From: Neptunomonas antarctica
GTDB lineage: Bacteria > Pseudomonadota > Gammaproteobacteria > Pseudomonadales > Balneatricaceae
Length of the DNA: 64,000 nt
NCBI RefSeq assembly: GCF_001305295.1
Contig: NZ_LJSI01000052.1
Coordinates: forward strand, 62,001-126,000
Reading direction: 5' to 3'
A program made the position numbers and the translations under genes. The notes under the pieces are model-generated. The model saw only the letters and a program-made list of their open reading frames with translations. It searched no databases and was not told where the DNA came from. Numbering within the stretch: position 1 is the first letter of the stretch; each line of letters starts with the position of its first letter. Positions 18,451 through 28,094 of this stretch are shown here, piece after piece.

Positions 18451-19023
18451 ATGAAAAGTAAAATGCCAAATAAACATCAACAATCTCGCCGATCTTTTTT
18501 ACGTCACATGGGCAGCCTTACCGCCGGCTTAGCCGTTTCTTCAACGGCTCTAGGCAACATCAAACCCGCCGCATTTGACAAAACATTAATGTTCAAAAAC
18601 CTACATACAGGCGAAGCGCTCAGTACCACATTCTATGCCGCTGGTGATTACATAACAGAAAGCCTGGATAATATTAATTATCTGTTACGTGACCACCGCA
18701 ATAATCAGGTCAGTGCTATAGACCCAGACCTTCTGACGCTGCTGTATAATCTAAAAAAAGCACTACGCACAACCAACCCATTCCATGTTATTTCCGGTTA
18801 CCGCTCACCGGAAACCAACGCAATGCTAAGCCAACGCAGTAATAAAGTCGCTAAAAAAAGCCTGCACATGCAGGGTAAAGCGATTGATATTCGCTTGCCA
18901 GGAATTGACATAAAACATCTCCAGCGCGCCGCATTAGCATTACAAGGCGGCGGAGTTGGCCTCTACACACGCAGTGATTTTGTGCATCTGGATGTAGGCA
19001 GAGTAAGACAGTGGGGCTCATAA
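18451..19023 (+). CDS. Tat-exported DUF882/M15-family endopeptidase (YcbK/MepK-like)
   Basis: From the ATG at 18451 (AAAGG seven bases upstream; an upstream TTG at 18421 is less likely) this encodes 190 residues. A twin-arginine signal (SRRSFLRHMGSL) is followed by an M15-like zinc peptidase fold. Its ligands are visible in ISGYRSPETN, SLHMQGKAIDIRL and DFVHLDVG. E. coli MepK cleaves 3-3 cross-links made by L,D-transpeptidases, so pairing with the preceding gene makes functional sense. The product is periplasmic. Confidence 0.92.
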   Translation: MKSKMPNKHQQSRRSFLRHMGSLTAGLAVSSTALGNIKPAAFDKTLMFKNLHTGEALSTTFYAAGDYITESLDNINYLLRDHRNNQVSAIDPDLLTLLYNLKKALRTTNPFHVISGYRSPETNAMLSQRSNKVAKKSLHMQGKAIDIRLPGIDIKHLQRAALALQGGGVGLYTRSDFVHLDVGRVRQWGS

Positions 19024-19457
19024 TAAACACCGCCCTCCTTCGGGGCATTTAGTGAAACATTCACTGCCGGAACAGCTATAACGTCAGAGAGGGTGCTTTA
19101 CACATTAAAGACCATACCGTCATATCCTCCGAATCAACGCGGGTAACTTACGATAACAACGCGCGTACTCGAGTTGATAAACAATTAAGCCTACAAGCAC
19201 ATCTGGCCTTGCCGGATATAAAGCGAGCAGTTACCTCCCCCCCAAAAAAATATCTACATACAATCGTTGGTAATACCGGGGTGGGGTGATACTTTTTATT
19301 TTACACGCTCCCCTTTTTTCAACGATTTAAACGATTATGTAAAATTGTACTATCCTTCCTTAATTACCTGTTTAATAGTGCTATCGCTTCGCTAACGAGG
19401 AACTGTGCAGACTGGACTCAGAATACATCATATTAATATTCGTTAAGTAGGTAATAT
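19024..19457. other. 434-bp intergenic region
   Basis: No confident gene was found. A plus-strand frame without a start codon stays open from about 19055 to 19288 (about 75 codons). It could be a decayed coding remnant or chance. C-rich and A-rich homopolymers lie near 19237-19250. The right part is AT-rich and should hold the promoter for the PhnD-like gene. Confidence 0.4.
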
Positions 19458-20300
19458 ATGAGATTGCTAATAATACTAATATTTTGGACATTGAGTGCTG
19501 CCAGCACAGCAATTTATGCGGCACAGTCTGATGCAGATAAAGTCTATACCGTAGGTGTTGTGCCACAGTTTGAGGTGCGCAAGATTCACACTATTTGGCG
19601 CCCGACACTCGATCTTCTTGAAGAAAAAACAGGGTATAGATTTATTCTCCGTGGTTCTGCATCTATACCAGAATTTGAGCAGGAGTTTATCGAGGGCAAG
19701 TTTGATTTTGCCTATATGAATCCCTATCACCTGGTGATTGCTAATGAGCACGCGGGTTATATTCCATTGGTACGAGATCACGGCCACAAGCTTCATGGTG
19801 TGCTAGTGGTGAAAAAAGACAGCGGCATCACAGATCCGTCACAACTCAAAGGGAAAACGCTGGCTTTTCCCTCACCTAATGCCCTTGGAGCATCGCTTCA
19901 GATGCGTCAAGAACTGCACGACAATTTTGGCATCAACTTCACATCTAATTTTGTCAAAACACATGATTCGGTCTACTTAAATGTTTTACTGAACGAAGCG
20001 GATGCCGGAGGCGGAGTACAGAAAACACTTAATAGTCAAAAGGATCAATATAAAGAGATGTTGCGCGTGATTTATAAGACAACAGGGGTTGAGCCACACC
20101 CTTTTGCCGCCTTACCTGAAGTACCTGTTGAGGTGAGAAACCGTGTTCGTGATGCTCTATTGGAGATAGGTCAATCAAAAGAAGGACGAAAACTGCTGGC
20201 TGAAATTCCTATAAATAGTATTGGACCCGCTAGAATGGATGATTATTTACCGCTCAAACTATTGAACTTGAACCGTTTCTACGTGGAACCTCATCAATAA
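19458..20300 (+). CDS. PhnD-like periplasmic phosphate/phosphonate-type binding protein
   Basis: This 280-residue protein has a signal peptide (about 1-22, ending IYAAQS). The PhnD-family fold is indicated by YTVGVVPQFEVRKIHTIWRP, GKFDFAYMNPYHLV and LKGKTLAFPSPNALGASLQ. No phosphonate transporter genes are nearby. The next gene, a membrane diguanylate cyclase, starts directly after the stop codon. It more likely serves as a periplasmic ligand sensor for that cyclase than as a transport component; this is inference. AGGTAA precedes the ATG. Confidence 0.88.
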   Translation: MRLLIILIFWTLSAASTAIYAAQSDADKVYTVGVVPQFEVRKIHTIWRPTLDLLEEKTGYRFILRGSASIPEFEQEFIEGKFDFAYMNPYHLVIANEHAGYIPLVRDHGHKLHGVLVVKKDSGITDPSQLKGKTLAFPSPNALGASLQMRQELHDNFGINFTSNFVKTHDSVYLNVLLNEADAGGGVQKTLNSQKDQYKEMLRVIYKTTGVEPHPFAALPEVPVEVRNRVRDALLEIGQSKEGRKLLAEIPINSIGPARMDDYLPLKLLNLNRFYVEPHQ

Positions 20301-21818
20301 ATGAGCATTAATCTCAAACTCGCTCTGCCGCCCTTATTAGGGTTGGTACTGATCATACTGCTACTCCAGATTTATTGGCAACCAATGCAGTTAGAAAAGG
20401 CGAAGAGTACGTTCGAAAAACATACCCATGCATTACTTCTTTTAGGTGAAGCGGGGATAATACAAAACCTGCTGGAACGTGATCTTGGTGCACTGTTTGC
20501 TGGCATCGAGCATCTGGAGAACTCTGATCAAACCCGTTGGAAAAACATTACGCTTTATAACGATAACGGAAAGCAACTCTACCCTATCTTTAAGCGTAAT
20601 CCAGAAAAAATAATAAATAACAACGCATTAATACTTATTACACATCCTCTGAATATACAAGGAACCCCACTTGGTCGTCTTGAATTCGATGCCGACTGGG
20701 GGCGTGAAAAACTAGACGTTATTGAGAATATTAACGACGTTAGAAATATGGTCATATTACTGGTGGTCCTTAGCCTGCTGATTAGCACCTTCAGTCAGTA
20801 TCGGATTATATACAGGCCACTAAAAAGACTAGGGATAGGCGCTCATAAAATAGCCCAAGGAAACTTTAACGTAAAGCTACCGGCTACCGCTAAAGATGAA
20901 ATTGGAGAGCTCACAGATTCGTTCTGTCTTATGATGGAAGAACTGGCATTTCAAAAAAAATCGCTTGATGAGCATGCCATTGTCAGCGCTACAGACCGTC
21001 ACGGTGTTATCACGTACGTCAATAATAAGTTTCTTGATATTAGTGGCTATACCCGCGAAGACCTGATTGGAAAAACGCACCGGGTTATTACCTCAAACAC
21101 CCATGAAGCCGCGTTTTATCGAAATATGTGGGAGACGATAACGCGTGGAGATACCTGGCATGGAGCAATGTGTGACATGAAGAAAACAGGCGAAAATTTC
21201 TGGGCCAGTTCAACTATTATCCCCTTTCTGAATGCACAAGGTGTAGCCGAGCGTTACATGTGTATACGAACAGATATAACGGATCAAAAACTCGCGGAAC
21301 AACAACTCAGATATATGGCTAACCACGATAGTCTTACAGGCCTGCCAACACGCAGGCTATGCAAGGAAAATCTTTCGACGGCCATAGCAATAGCGCGTCG
21401 CGAGAAAAATAAAGTCGCCATTTTATTTATTGATCTGGACGGTTTCAAAGCGATAAACGATACGTTAGGTCATGAAGCGGGAGATCTTTTGCTGATGAGT
21501 GTCGCTGAAAGACTTGCACTCTCACTACGTGAAGCTGATACGGTAGCTCGCATCGGTGGCGACGAGTTTCTAATTATACTAAATGATATCAATTACCCTC
21601 AAAATACAACACGGGTTGCACAAACGATAATTAATAGCCTGGCTCAACCATTTACGCTTAACAACAATATTGCTTGTATAAGTGCGAGCATCGGTATCGC
21701 ACTTTATCCTGACCACGAACAAGAACCCGAAGCATTGATTAAACGAGCAGATGAGGTGATGTATGCCATCAAATTACAAGGAAAGAATAATTATGCTTTC
21801 CCTGAAGATTTGAAATAA
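20301..21818 (+). CDS. membrane diguanylate cyclase (HAMP-PAS-GGDEF)
   Basis: This 505-residue protein makes cyclic di-GMP. TM1 (about 5-26) and TM2 (about 148-168) flank a periplasmic domain of about 120 residues. A HAMP domain follows at about 170-222. A PAS domain with PAC spans about 225-345 (ITYVNNKFLDISGYTREDLIG). The GGDEF domain covers about 350-505. The active-site GGDEF is intact, and the allosteric I-site RxxD (READ) sits five residues before it, so product inhibition is expected. There is no EAL domain. The start codon abuts the stop of the PhnD-like gene, implying coupling. Confidence 0.93.
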   Translation: MSINLKLALPPLLGLVLIILLLQIYWQPMQLEKAKSTFEKHTHALLLLGEAGIIQNLLERDLGALFAGIEHLENSDQTRWKNITLYNDNGKQLYPIFKRNPEKIINNNALILITHPLNIQGTPLGRLEFDADWGREKLDVIENINDVRNMVILLVVLSLLISTFSQYRIIYRPLKRLGIGAHKIAQGNFNVKLPATAKDEIGELTDSFCLMMEELAFQKKSLDEHAIVSATDRHGVITYVNNKFLDISGYTREDLIGKTHRVITSNTHEAAFYRNMWETITRGDTWHGAMCDMKKTGENFWASSTIIPFLNAQGVAERYMCIRTDITDQKLAEQQLRYMANHDSLTGLPTRRLCKENLSTAIAIARREKNKVAILFIDLDGFKAINDTLGHEAGDLLLMSVAERLALSLREADTVARIGGDEFLIILNDINYPQNTTRVAQTIINSLAQPFTLNNNIACISASIGIALYPDHEQEPEALIKRADEVMYAIKLQGKNNYAFPEDLK

Positions 21819-21826
21819 GTGCGGCT

Positions 21827-24800
21827 TTATACGTTGCGACGACGCAACAGACTGTAATAAAGCAACGGAATGACGATCAATGTTAGCAGAGTTGATACCA
21901 GCAAACCAAAGATCAAACTCACCGCTAACCCGTTAAAGATAGGATCGTCCAGTATAAAGAAAGCTCCCATCATGGCCGCAACGGCCGTTAATACTATTGG
22001 TTTAGCCCTGACACTCGCTGCGGTAACAACAGCGGCTTCCAGAGCGACCCCACGCGCCAGCAAATGATTGATGAAATCCACCAGCAGTATCGAATTACGT
22101 ACAATAATACCCGCCAATGCAATCATCCCTATCATGGAAGTCGCGGTAAACTGCGCGTTCAGTAGTGCGTGCCCCGGCATGATCCCAATCATCGTTAAAG
22201 GAATCGGCGCCATGATAACCAAAGGCACCAGATAAGAACCGAACTGAGCGACGACAAGCAGATAGATAAGAATCAACCCGACCGAATAAGCCGCACCCAT
22301 ATCACGGAATGTTTCGTAAGTGATTTGCCATTCACCATCCCATTTCAACGCATAATCGTATTGATCTTCAGGCTGACTGATAAACGTCTGCTGCATTTGA
22401 TCAATTTTACCCACCATATCAAACATGCCATACAACGGGCTATCCTGACCACCCGCCATATCTCCCGTAACGTACACTACTGGCAACAAATCTTTATGAT
22501 AGATATTTTTATCCCAAGGGCGCTGCTGTACAAGAATAACTTCTGAGAGGGGTATTAAATCGCCGGAACGGCTTCTTACCCTAATATCCAATAGCGTACT
22601 CACATCGGCTTTGCCAGCAACCGGTAACTCGATACGTATCGGAATAGGATATTTCGCATGGCCGGTATGTATGTAAGTAACATCTTCTCCCCCGAGCGCC
22701 GCAGCAATGCTGGACGCTACATCAGCTTGACTAACACCTAAGCGCGCCGCACGGCTACGATCCACTTCAAATACAATTCTTTTTGAATTCGCTTCAATGC
22801 TGGTATCAATATCAACCAAGCCATCGGTGTGATTAAACAAGGTTTCCAGCTCACGCGCTTTTTCGATTTGCCCTTGATAATCAGGGCCATAGACCTCGGC
22901 GACTAACGGAGACATCACCGGAGGGCCTGGCGGTACTTCAATTACTTTCACTGATGCTGAAAATTGCTTACCAATAGTTGTAAGTTGTGGACGAACAGCC
23001 AACGCTATTTCATGACTGGAGCGGTCTCGATCTTTTTTATCAGCCAGATTAACCTGCAAATCCCCCTGATTAGGCGCTTGTCTCAGATAGTACTGACGCA
23101 CTAAGCCATTAAATCCAATGGGCGCGGCTGTTCCTGCATACGCCTGAATATTCCGGACTTCATCAACGGATAACAGAGAGTCGGCCAATTCAGCTAAGAC
23201 GCGATTAGTCTGCTCCAGCGGCGTACCTTCTGGCATATCGACGACCACTTGAAATTCACTTTTATTATCAAAAGGTAACATTTTCAGAATCACCAACTGC
23301 ACCACGCCCAACCCAATAGCGCCGACAATCAGACCGATTAATGAAAACCCCAAAAGATAGCGGTTAAAGCGTTTAGCGCCAAGAAAAGGGGTCATCAACC
23401 ATGTAAACAACTGGTGAGAGCGGGTTTCTTCTGACTTAGCTGGCGTTGATGCATCCGGGCTCCGAGGTTGCTCATGATGCTTTAATAACTTAGAACAGAG
23501 CCAGGGCGTAAATGTAAACGCGATAATAAGTGATAGCACCATGCCCATTGACGCATTGATTGGAATAGGGCTCATATACGGCCCCATCAAGCCACTCACA
23601 AAGGCCATTGGTAACAAGGCCGCAATCACAGTAAAGGTAGCAAGAATCGTAGGACCACCGACTTCATCAACCGCCACAGGAATCGCTTCCAGCAATGTTT
23701 TATTATCCATGGCCATATGTCTATGGATGTTTTCAACCACAACAATGGCATCGTCAACCAGAATACCAATAGAGAAGATTAGCGCGAATAGAGATACCCT
23801 ATTTAACGTAAAGCCCCACGCCCATGATGCAAATAAAGTCACCATCAGCGTAAGCACAACCGCCGCACCTACAACGACAGCTTCGCGCTTGCCGAGCGCT
23901 AAAAAAACCAGTGCAATAACCGATAGCGTAGCAAAAATAAGCTTCTGAATCAGCTTATTAGCTTTGTCATTCGCCGTTTTACCGTAGTTACGCGTCACCG
24001 TAACATCAACACCTTGTGGAATAACATGACCTTGCAGCTGCTCAATTCTATTGAGTACCTGATCGGCAATATCAACAGCATTTTCACCCGGTTTTTTACT
24101 GATAGAAAGCGTAACCGCCGGCAACTTGGCGGCAACACCTGGCTCGGCATACCAGACATACTGTTTGTTTTCACCGGCATACTGCTTAATATCCGTCACA
24201 TCTTCAAGATAGATGGGACGGTTATCAACCATACCGATAACCAATTCAGCAAGTTCATCACGTGTCGAAAAAAATGTGCCCACCGTCACAGGGACATACT
24301 GATTATCAGAGACAAAAGCCCCCGCCTGAGATGCAATATTGCTCACCACCAGCGCTTGCTTAAGCTCATTAATAGAGATGTTACGCGCCGCCATTTTTTG
24401 CGGATCTAATAACACCCGTACCGTTTGCTCTGACCCACCAATGGTTTCTATATCCCGAGTACCCGGAACACGTTTCAACTCACTCTCTAACGCATGAGCA
24501 ATCTGGCGGAGCTCATAAGCACCGCGTGAAGAATCCTGAGTATGTAGTGTTAATGAAACAATCGGTACGTCATCAATGCCTTTGGGCTTAACAATGATAG
24601 GACCTACCCCTAAATTGGCCGGCCTCCAGTCAAGATTGGAATAGACCGCATTATAAAGTCGAACCAACGCCTCAGTGCGCTCTACACCTACTTTGAATTG
24701 CACTGTCAACACGGCCAAACCCGGACTAGACACTGAGTAAATATGTTCAATATCTTTAATTTCACCCAGTATTTGCTCTAGTGGTGTCGCTACTAGCGCC

Positions 24801-25000
24801 TCTACATCTGCCACCGACGCGCCGGAAAACGGCACCATCACATTCGCCATAGTGACATTAATTTGTGGCTCTTCTTCTCGTGGAGTCACTAATGCGGCAA
24901 AAACCCCCAGTAAAAGGCCTACTAATGCCAATAGCGGCGTAAGCTGTGAACGCATAAAGCGATTAGCAATGCTGCCTGAAATGCCTAACGGCTTATCCAT
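21827..25000 (-). CDS. RND-family efflux permease
   Basis: This 1057-residue inner-membrane proton antiporter has twelve predicted helices and two large periplasmic loops. The N-terminal helix is followed by TPREEEPQINVTMANVMVPF. TM4 carries the proton-relay aspartates (FSIGILVDDAIVVVENIHRH). The C-terminal half has MIGMIALAGIIVRNSILLVD. Sequence style is closer to the small-molecule HAE-like branch of proteobacterial RND pumps than to the CusA metal branch. It starts 3 bp after the adaptor stop. No outer-membrane factor is encoded alongside. Confidence 0.93.
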   Translation of the reverse strand: MDKPLGISGSIANRFMRSQLTPLLALVGLLLGVFAALVTPREEEPQINVTMANVMVPFSGASVADVEALVATPLEQILGEIKDIEHIYSVSSPGLAVLTVQFKVGVERTEALVRLYNAVYSNLDWRPANLGVGPIIVKPKGIDDVPIVSLTLHTQDSSRGAYELRQIAHALESELKRVPGTRDIETIGGSEQTVRVLLDPQKMAARNISINELKQALVVSNIASQAGAFVSDNQYVPVTVGTFFSTRDELAELVIGMVDNRPIYLEDVTDIKQYAGENKQYVWYAEPGVAAKLPAVTLSISKKPGENAVDIADQVLNRIEQLQGHVIPQGVDVTVTRNYGKTANDKANKLIQKLIFATLSVIALVFLALGKREAVVVGAAVVLTLMVTLFASWAWGFTLNRVSLFALIFSIGILVDDAIVVVENIHRHMAMDNKTLLEAIPVAVDEVGGPTILATFTVIAALLPMAFVSGLMGPYMSPIPINASMGMVLSLIIAFTFTPWLCSKLLKHHEQPRSPDASTPAKSEETRSHQLFTWLMTPFLGAKRFNRYLLGFSLIGLIVGAIGLGVVQLVILKMLPFDNKSEFQVVVDMPEGTPLEQTNRVLAELADSLLSVDEVRNIQAYAGTAAPIGFNGLVRQYYLRQAPNQGDLQVNLADKKDRDRSSHEIALAVRPQLTTIGKQFSASVKVIEVPPGPPVMSPLVAEVYGPDYQGQIEKARELETLFNHTDGLVDIDTSIEANSKRIVFEVDRSRAARLGVSQADVASSIAAALGGEDVTYIHTGHAKYPIPIRIELPVAGKADVSTLLDIRVRSRSGDLIPLSEVILVQQRPWDKNIYHKDLLPVVYVTGDMAGGQDSPLYGMFDMVGKIDQMQQTFISQPEDQYDYALKWDGEWQITYETFRDMGAAYSVGLILIYLLVVAQFGSYLVPLVIMAPIPLTMIGIMPGHALLNAQFTATSMIGMIALAGIIVRNSILLVDFINHLLARGVALEAAVVTAASVRAKPIVLTAVAAMMGAFFILDDPIFNGLAVSLIFGLLVSTLLTLIVIPLLYYSLLRRRNV

Positions 25001-25003
25001 AAA

Positions 25004-26083
25004 CTATTGCCCTTCCAGAACAGGCGTATCAGAAGCAGCAATGCCCGCTGCAATAGGATCAGTAGCGATGTTTTCACCTACCATCAAGCCCGCCAGAATT
25101 TCTACCTGGTCACCAAAACGGCTTCCCACCCTTATTTGGCGTAACTGAGGTAATTTTTGTAGGTTAGATTGCAATGAATCAGGCTGATTTGCGTTAAGTA
25201 TGTAAACGCCTGCCACTTCAGATCGATAAACTACGCTCGATACAGGTACTAATAAGCGCTCTTGCTCACCTAACTTTACAGCCACCTTCACCAACGCGCC
25301 CGGATAGGCAACGGATACGGATTCCGGCAGTTCAAGACGCATACGCACGGTACCGGTTCGTGCATCTGCAATTGGAAATAATGTGGTTTTAGCAGGCCTT
25401 ACTTTTGTTCCATTATTTAGCACAATATGAACGTCAGGAGCGAGACGAACACTGGTAGCGATAGACTGCGGCAAATCTACAAACCCCCGTAAACGATCAG
25501 GGTCGAAACCACTCATCAGCGGCATGCCTGGCTGCACCGCCTCACCCACCTCCACATGTCGTGCACTCACGACACCGCTATAGGCTGCTTTTATTTCTGT
25601 GTAGGAAACTTGTTGACGCGCACGATTTAACGCGGCTTCTGCACTGGAAACACGCGCCTTAGCGCTGTTATAACTAGCAGAAGCGCTATCATAATTTGCT
25701 TTGGATAGTAGCTTCTTATCATAAAGCACTTTTACACGCGCAAACTGCTGTGCTTCTGCCTGACGCTGTACAATTGATTCATTTAAAAGAGCCTGCGCCT
25801 GATTCAGGCCTTCTTTCTGATCGACGCCAACTAATGTGAGTATAACCGTGCCAGCAAGCACTGAATCCCCTACATCAACTCTTATTTGATCCACTCGTCC
25901 GCTTGTTTCTGCAGAAACCGTCGCTTGCGATATCGCCTCAACACTGCCTTCTAAAAATCGCTCAAAGGGCATTATTGTTTTAACTACATTAAATGACCGT
26001 GGCTCGACATTAGAAGACGGTATCTCTGTCGCTTGCGCAGCCATAGCAATGCTTAACAAGAAGCAAGCCAGAGAACGAATCAT
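25004..26083 (-). CDS. RND efflux periplasmic adaptor subunit
   Basis: I place the start at the ATG at 26083, preceded by TTGGAG; an in-frame ATG at 26167 would put 28 odd residues before a clean signal peptide. From there the protein is 359 residues. The signal peptide is MIRSLACFLLSIAMAAQA. The lipoyl half-motif is VSAETSGRVDQIRVDVGDSV, followed by a short coiled-coil hairpin (about 95-155), the second lipoyl half (IKAAYSGVVSARHVEVGEAV) and a beta-barrel. It bridges the permease encoded just downstream to an outer-membrane channel. Confidence 0.92.
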   Translation of the reverse strand: MIRSLACFLLSIAMAAQATEIPSSNVEPRSFNVVKTIMPFERFLEGSVEAISQATVSAETSGRVDQIRVDVGDSVLAGTVILTLVGVDQKEGLNQAQALLNESIVQRQAEAQQFARVKVLYDKKLLSKANYDSASASYNSAKARVSSAEAALNRARQQVSYTEIKAAYSGVVSARHVEVGEAVQPGMPLMSGFDPDRLRGFVDLPQSIATSVRLAPDVHIVLNNGTKVRPAKTTLFPIADARTGTVRMRLELPESVSVAYPGALVKVAVKLGEQERLLVPVSSVVYRSEVAGVYILNANQPDSLQSNLQKLPQLRQIRVGSRFGDQVEILAGLMVGENIATDPIAAGIAASDTPVLEGQ

Positions 26084-26332
26084 AAGGCACTCCAAATAGA
26101 TAAAAAACCTTATTTTAGCATATTCTAATATAATATATAGCAATCTATACGTCTTAAAAAACGCCATATAACGAGACTATTCTGCAGCCATGCAGATTAA
26201 AATCAGTATTATTCTATGCGTAATAGAATTATTGAATGATTGCTAAAAATTGATGACTAATATTAAAATGATATGGATCAAGTTAAATGAACATCCGCCG
26301 TTATATATAATATTGACATACGGAGGTATTGA

Positions 26333-26983
26333 ATGGCGTTGCTAATTTATGACAATGGAAATCTCGTTAAAAACCCGTCAACTGCACAGTTTCCACTACG
26401 TGGTGTCACAGCCGCTAACAGGAGTAGTGCGTCCAAAAACCCTATGCAGAACAATACGATTAGCAACCCAAAAACCACAGCTAAAGCTAAGCCAGCAAGC
26501 TCACCGCTGACTAGCGGTACTCGTTCTACTCTTGTTTCATCCCGTCTCTATGCTGAAACCGGACGTAAATCAGACTCTCTTCAGGACCGTCGCCGCTTAA
26601 TCGCTTTGCACATCATGAACGCGCCGGTCATTACAGTAGGTCAGTTTGACACTATAAATTTTGCATGGATGCTAATGCAAGAAGAAGAAATTGATCATTT
26701 AGTTGTTGTTGGCAGCAATGGGCACCCTCTGGGCGTAGTCACGGATGGTGATTTATTACGCTCAGGCTCTGATTCTAATAGCTTTGTCGGCAACCTACTG
26801 AAAAACGCGTTAATTGCTGTGAGTCCGGATACATTAGTGCGGGAGATTGCTCTGATCTTCATAGAACAAAAAATTAGCTCTGTACCCGTTGTCGATCAGT
26901 ACCACGAAGTGGTAGGCATTGTTTGCCGTAGCGATCTTCTGCGTTTACTGGTGAGCGGCCCTAACCTGGAGCAACGAGTGTAA
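26333..26983 (+). CDS. CBS-pair domain protein with disordered basic N-terminus
   Basis: This 216-residue protein has two CBS motifs at about 92-145 (MNAPVITVGQFDTINFAWML, then HPLGVVTDGDLLR) and 155-210 (ISSVPVVDQYHEVVGIVCRS, then DLLRLL). A CBS pair usually binds adenosine nucleotides and regulates a partner domain or protein. The first 85 residues or so are rich in Ser, Thr, Lys and Asn with no hydrophobic core, so probably disordered. No catalytic domain is attached. CGGAGG precedes the ATG. Its partner is unknown. Confidence 0.85.
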   Translation: MALLIYDNGNLVKNPSTAQFPLRGVTAANRSSASKNPMQNNTISNPKTTAKAKPASSPLTSGTRSTLVSSRLYAETGRKSDSLQDRRRLIALHIMNAPVITVGQFDTINFAWMLMQEEEIDHLVVVGSNGHPLGVVTDGDLLRSGSDSNSFVGNLLKNALIAVSPDTLVREIALIFIEQKISSVPVVDQYHEVVGIVCRSDLLRLLVSGPNLEQRV

Positions 26984-27002
26984 GCGTATTATTGACAGCG
27001 GC

Positions 27003-27536
27003 TTAAAGCAGTTGCTTAAAGCCTAATGTTAACTGAAGGTCATCTCGGTTCAGAAAAATTTCATTATCGGTAATGGTCATTGTTATCGATACCGTTCTTC
27101 CAACCAGGTCAGGTAATTTCGCTGACTGCTCAGCGTTAAACTGCCAGACATCAACACGCGGCAGATCCTTAAAGGCATCCTGAGCACGTGCCCACCAGAC
27201 ATCCGACTCTCGGCCAAAAGCATACAACGACACTTTCGGTGATCGACTAACAGCCTTGCGTATACGTTCCGGGGTGGCCTGCCCTACTTCGATCCAATGA
27301 TTAATCTGCCCATCAAGACCACATTCCCATACATCTGGCTCATCGGTAGCGGATAGCCCACGGCTGAATTGAAGATCCTCATGATAGTTCAGGCCAAAAA
27401 CCATCAACCTTATCATCATACGTTCTTGAGTTTCTGAAGGGTGTTGCGCAATAGTGAGTTTGCAGCTGGTATAAATATCACGATTCATATCAACCAACTG
27501 CAACTCAACCTTATAGATGGTTGGTTTATGTGCCAT
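27003..27536 (-). CDS. yaeQ: YaeQ family protein
   Basis: This 177-residue protein aligns over its full length with the YaeQ family, whose fold is PD-(D/E)XK nuclease-like. Typical segments are YKVELQLVDMNRDIYTSCKL, HPSETQERMMIRLMVFGLNY and EPDVWECGLDGQINHWIEVG. In E. coli YaeQ has been linked to RfaH-type haemolysin expression, but the molecular function is unsettled. It lies 6 bp after a TIGR02647 gene in the same orientation. Confidence 0.92.
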   Translation of the reverse strand: MAHKPTIYKVELQLVDMNRDIYTSCKLTIAQHPSETQERMMIRLMVFGLNYHEDLQFSRGLSATDEPDVWECGLDGQINHWIEVGQATPERIRKAVSRSPKVSLYAFGRESDVWWARAQDAFKDLPRVDVWQFNAEQSAKLPDLVGRTVSITMTITDNEIFLNRDDLQLTLGFKQLL

Positions 27537-27542
27537 AGAGTT

Positions 27543-27800
27543 TTAAGAAGTAGTATCCAGCTGAACCGGTGTGGTTAGAATTAATATTAAACTTTGTGAA
27601 TGCTCAGCAGCGTCATGACCCAAGTCAGTCAAATAACCTCCGTCCTCCTGAGTAATCAAATCTTTATCAAACAATCGTTTAGCAGCTTCTATCATGTGTG
27701 GTGCAGCACTATGATGAACCTTAATACCTTCTTGAGTCGTACCTACATTAAAGTGGTTCAGTAAGTTCAGTTCTGCTACCAATTCAGCGTCATATGGCAT
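27543..27800 (-). CDS. TIGR02647 family small protein
   Basis: This 85-residue protein matches the TIGR02647 family, found mainly in gammaproteobacteria. The conserved LVAELNLLNHFNVGTTQEGI, KVHHSAAP and LFDKDLITQEDGGYLTDLG blocks are present. The pattern suggests a winged-helix-like DNA-binding fold, but function is unknown. It is cotranscribed with yaeQ. Confidence 0.87.
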   Translation of the reverse strand: MPYDAELVAELNLLNHFNVGTTQEGIKVHHSAAPHMIEAAKRLFDKDLITQEDGGYLTDLGHDAAEHSQSLILILTTPVQLDTTS

Positions 27801-28094
27801 TGTCTTATTTCCTCATATCATTTCCTATGCCAGCAGCATAGAACTTATAAACGTATCAGTACAGTACCTTAGCAAAAGATGACACCAGCATCGACTTAAA
27901 ACTATAGATATTATATTTCTTTCATTTTATTGTGAAAAAATCAAATAGAGCTTACTAGTAAACGCATTGTATCCTTGTATATCACCGCGCTTGAATTCTG
28001 GATAAAACTGACAGAATACTGATTATTACGTGAGATCAGATCAAGATAACCCTGACATTACACATGCTTTCACATAAAATCCCTGTTTTGGTTA

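Noticed and set aside
26084-26167. N-terminal extension of the RND adaptor
   Set aside because: It would bury a good signal peptide; the ATG at 26083 has a better ribosome site.
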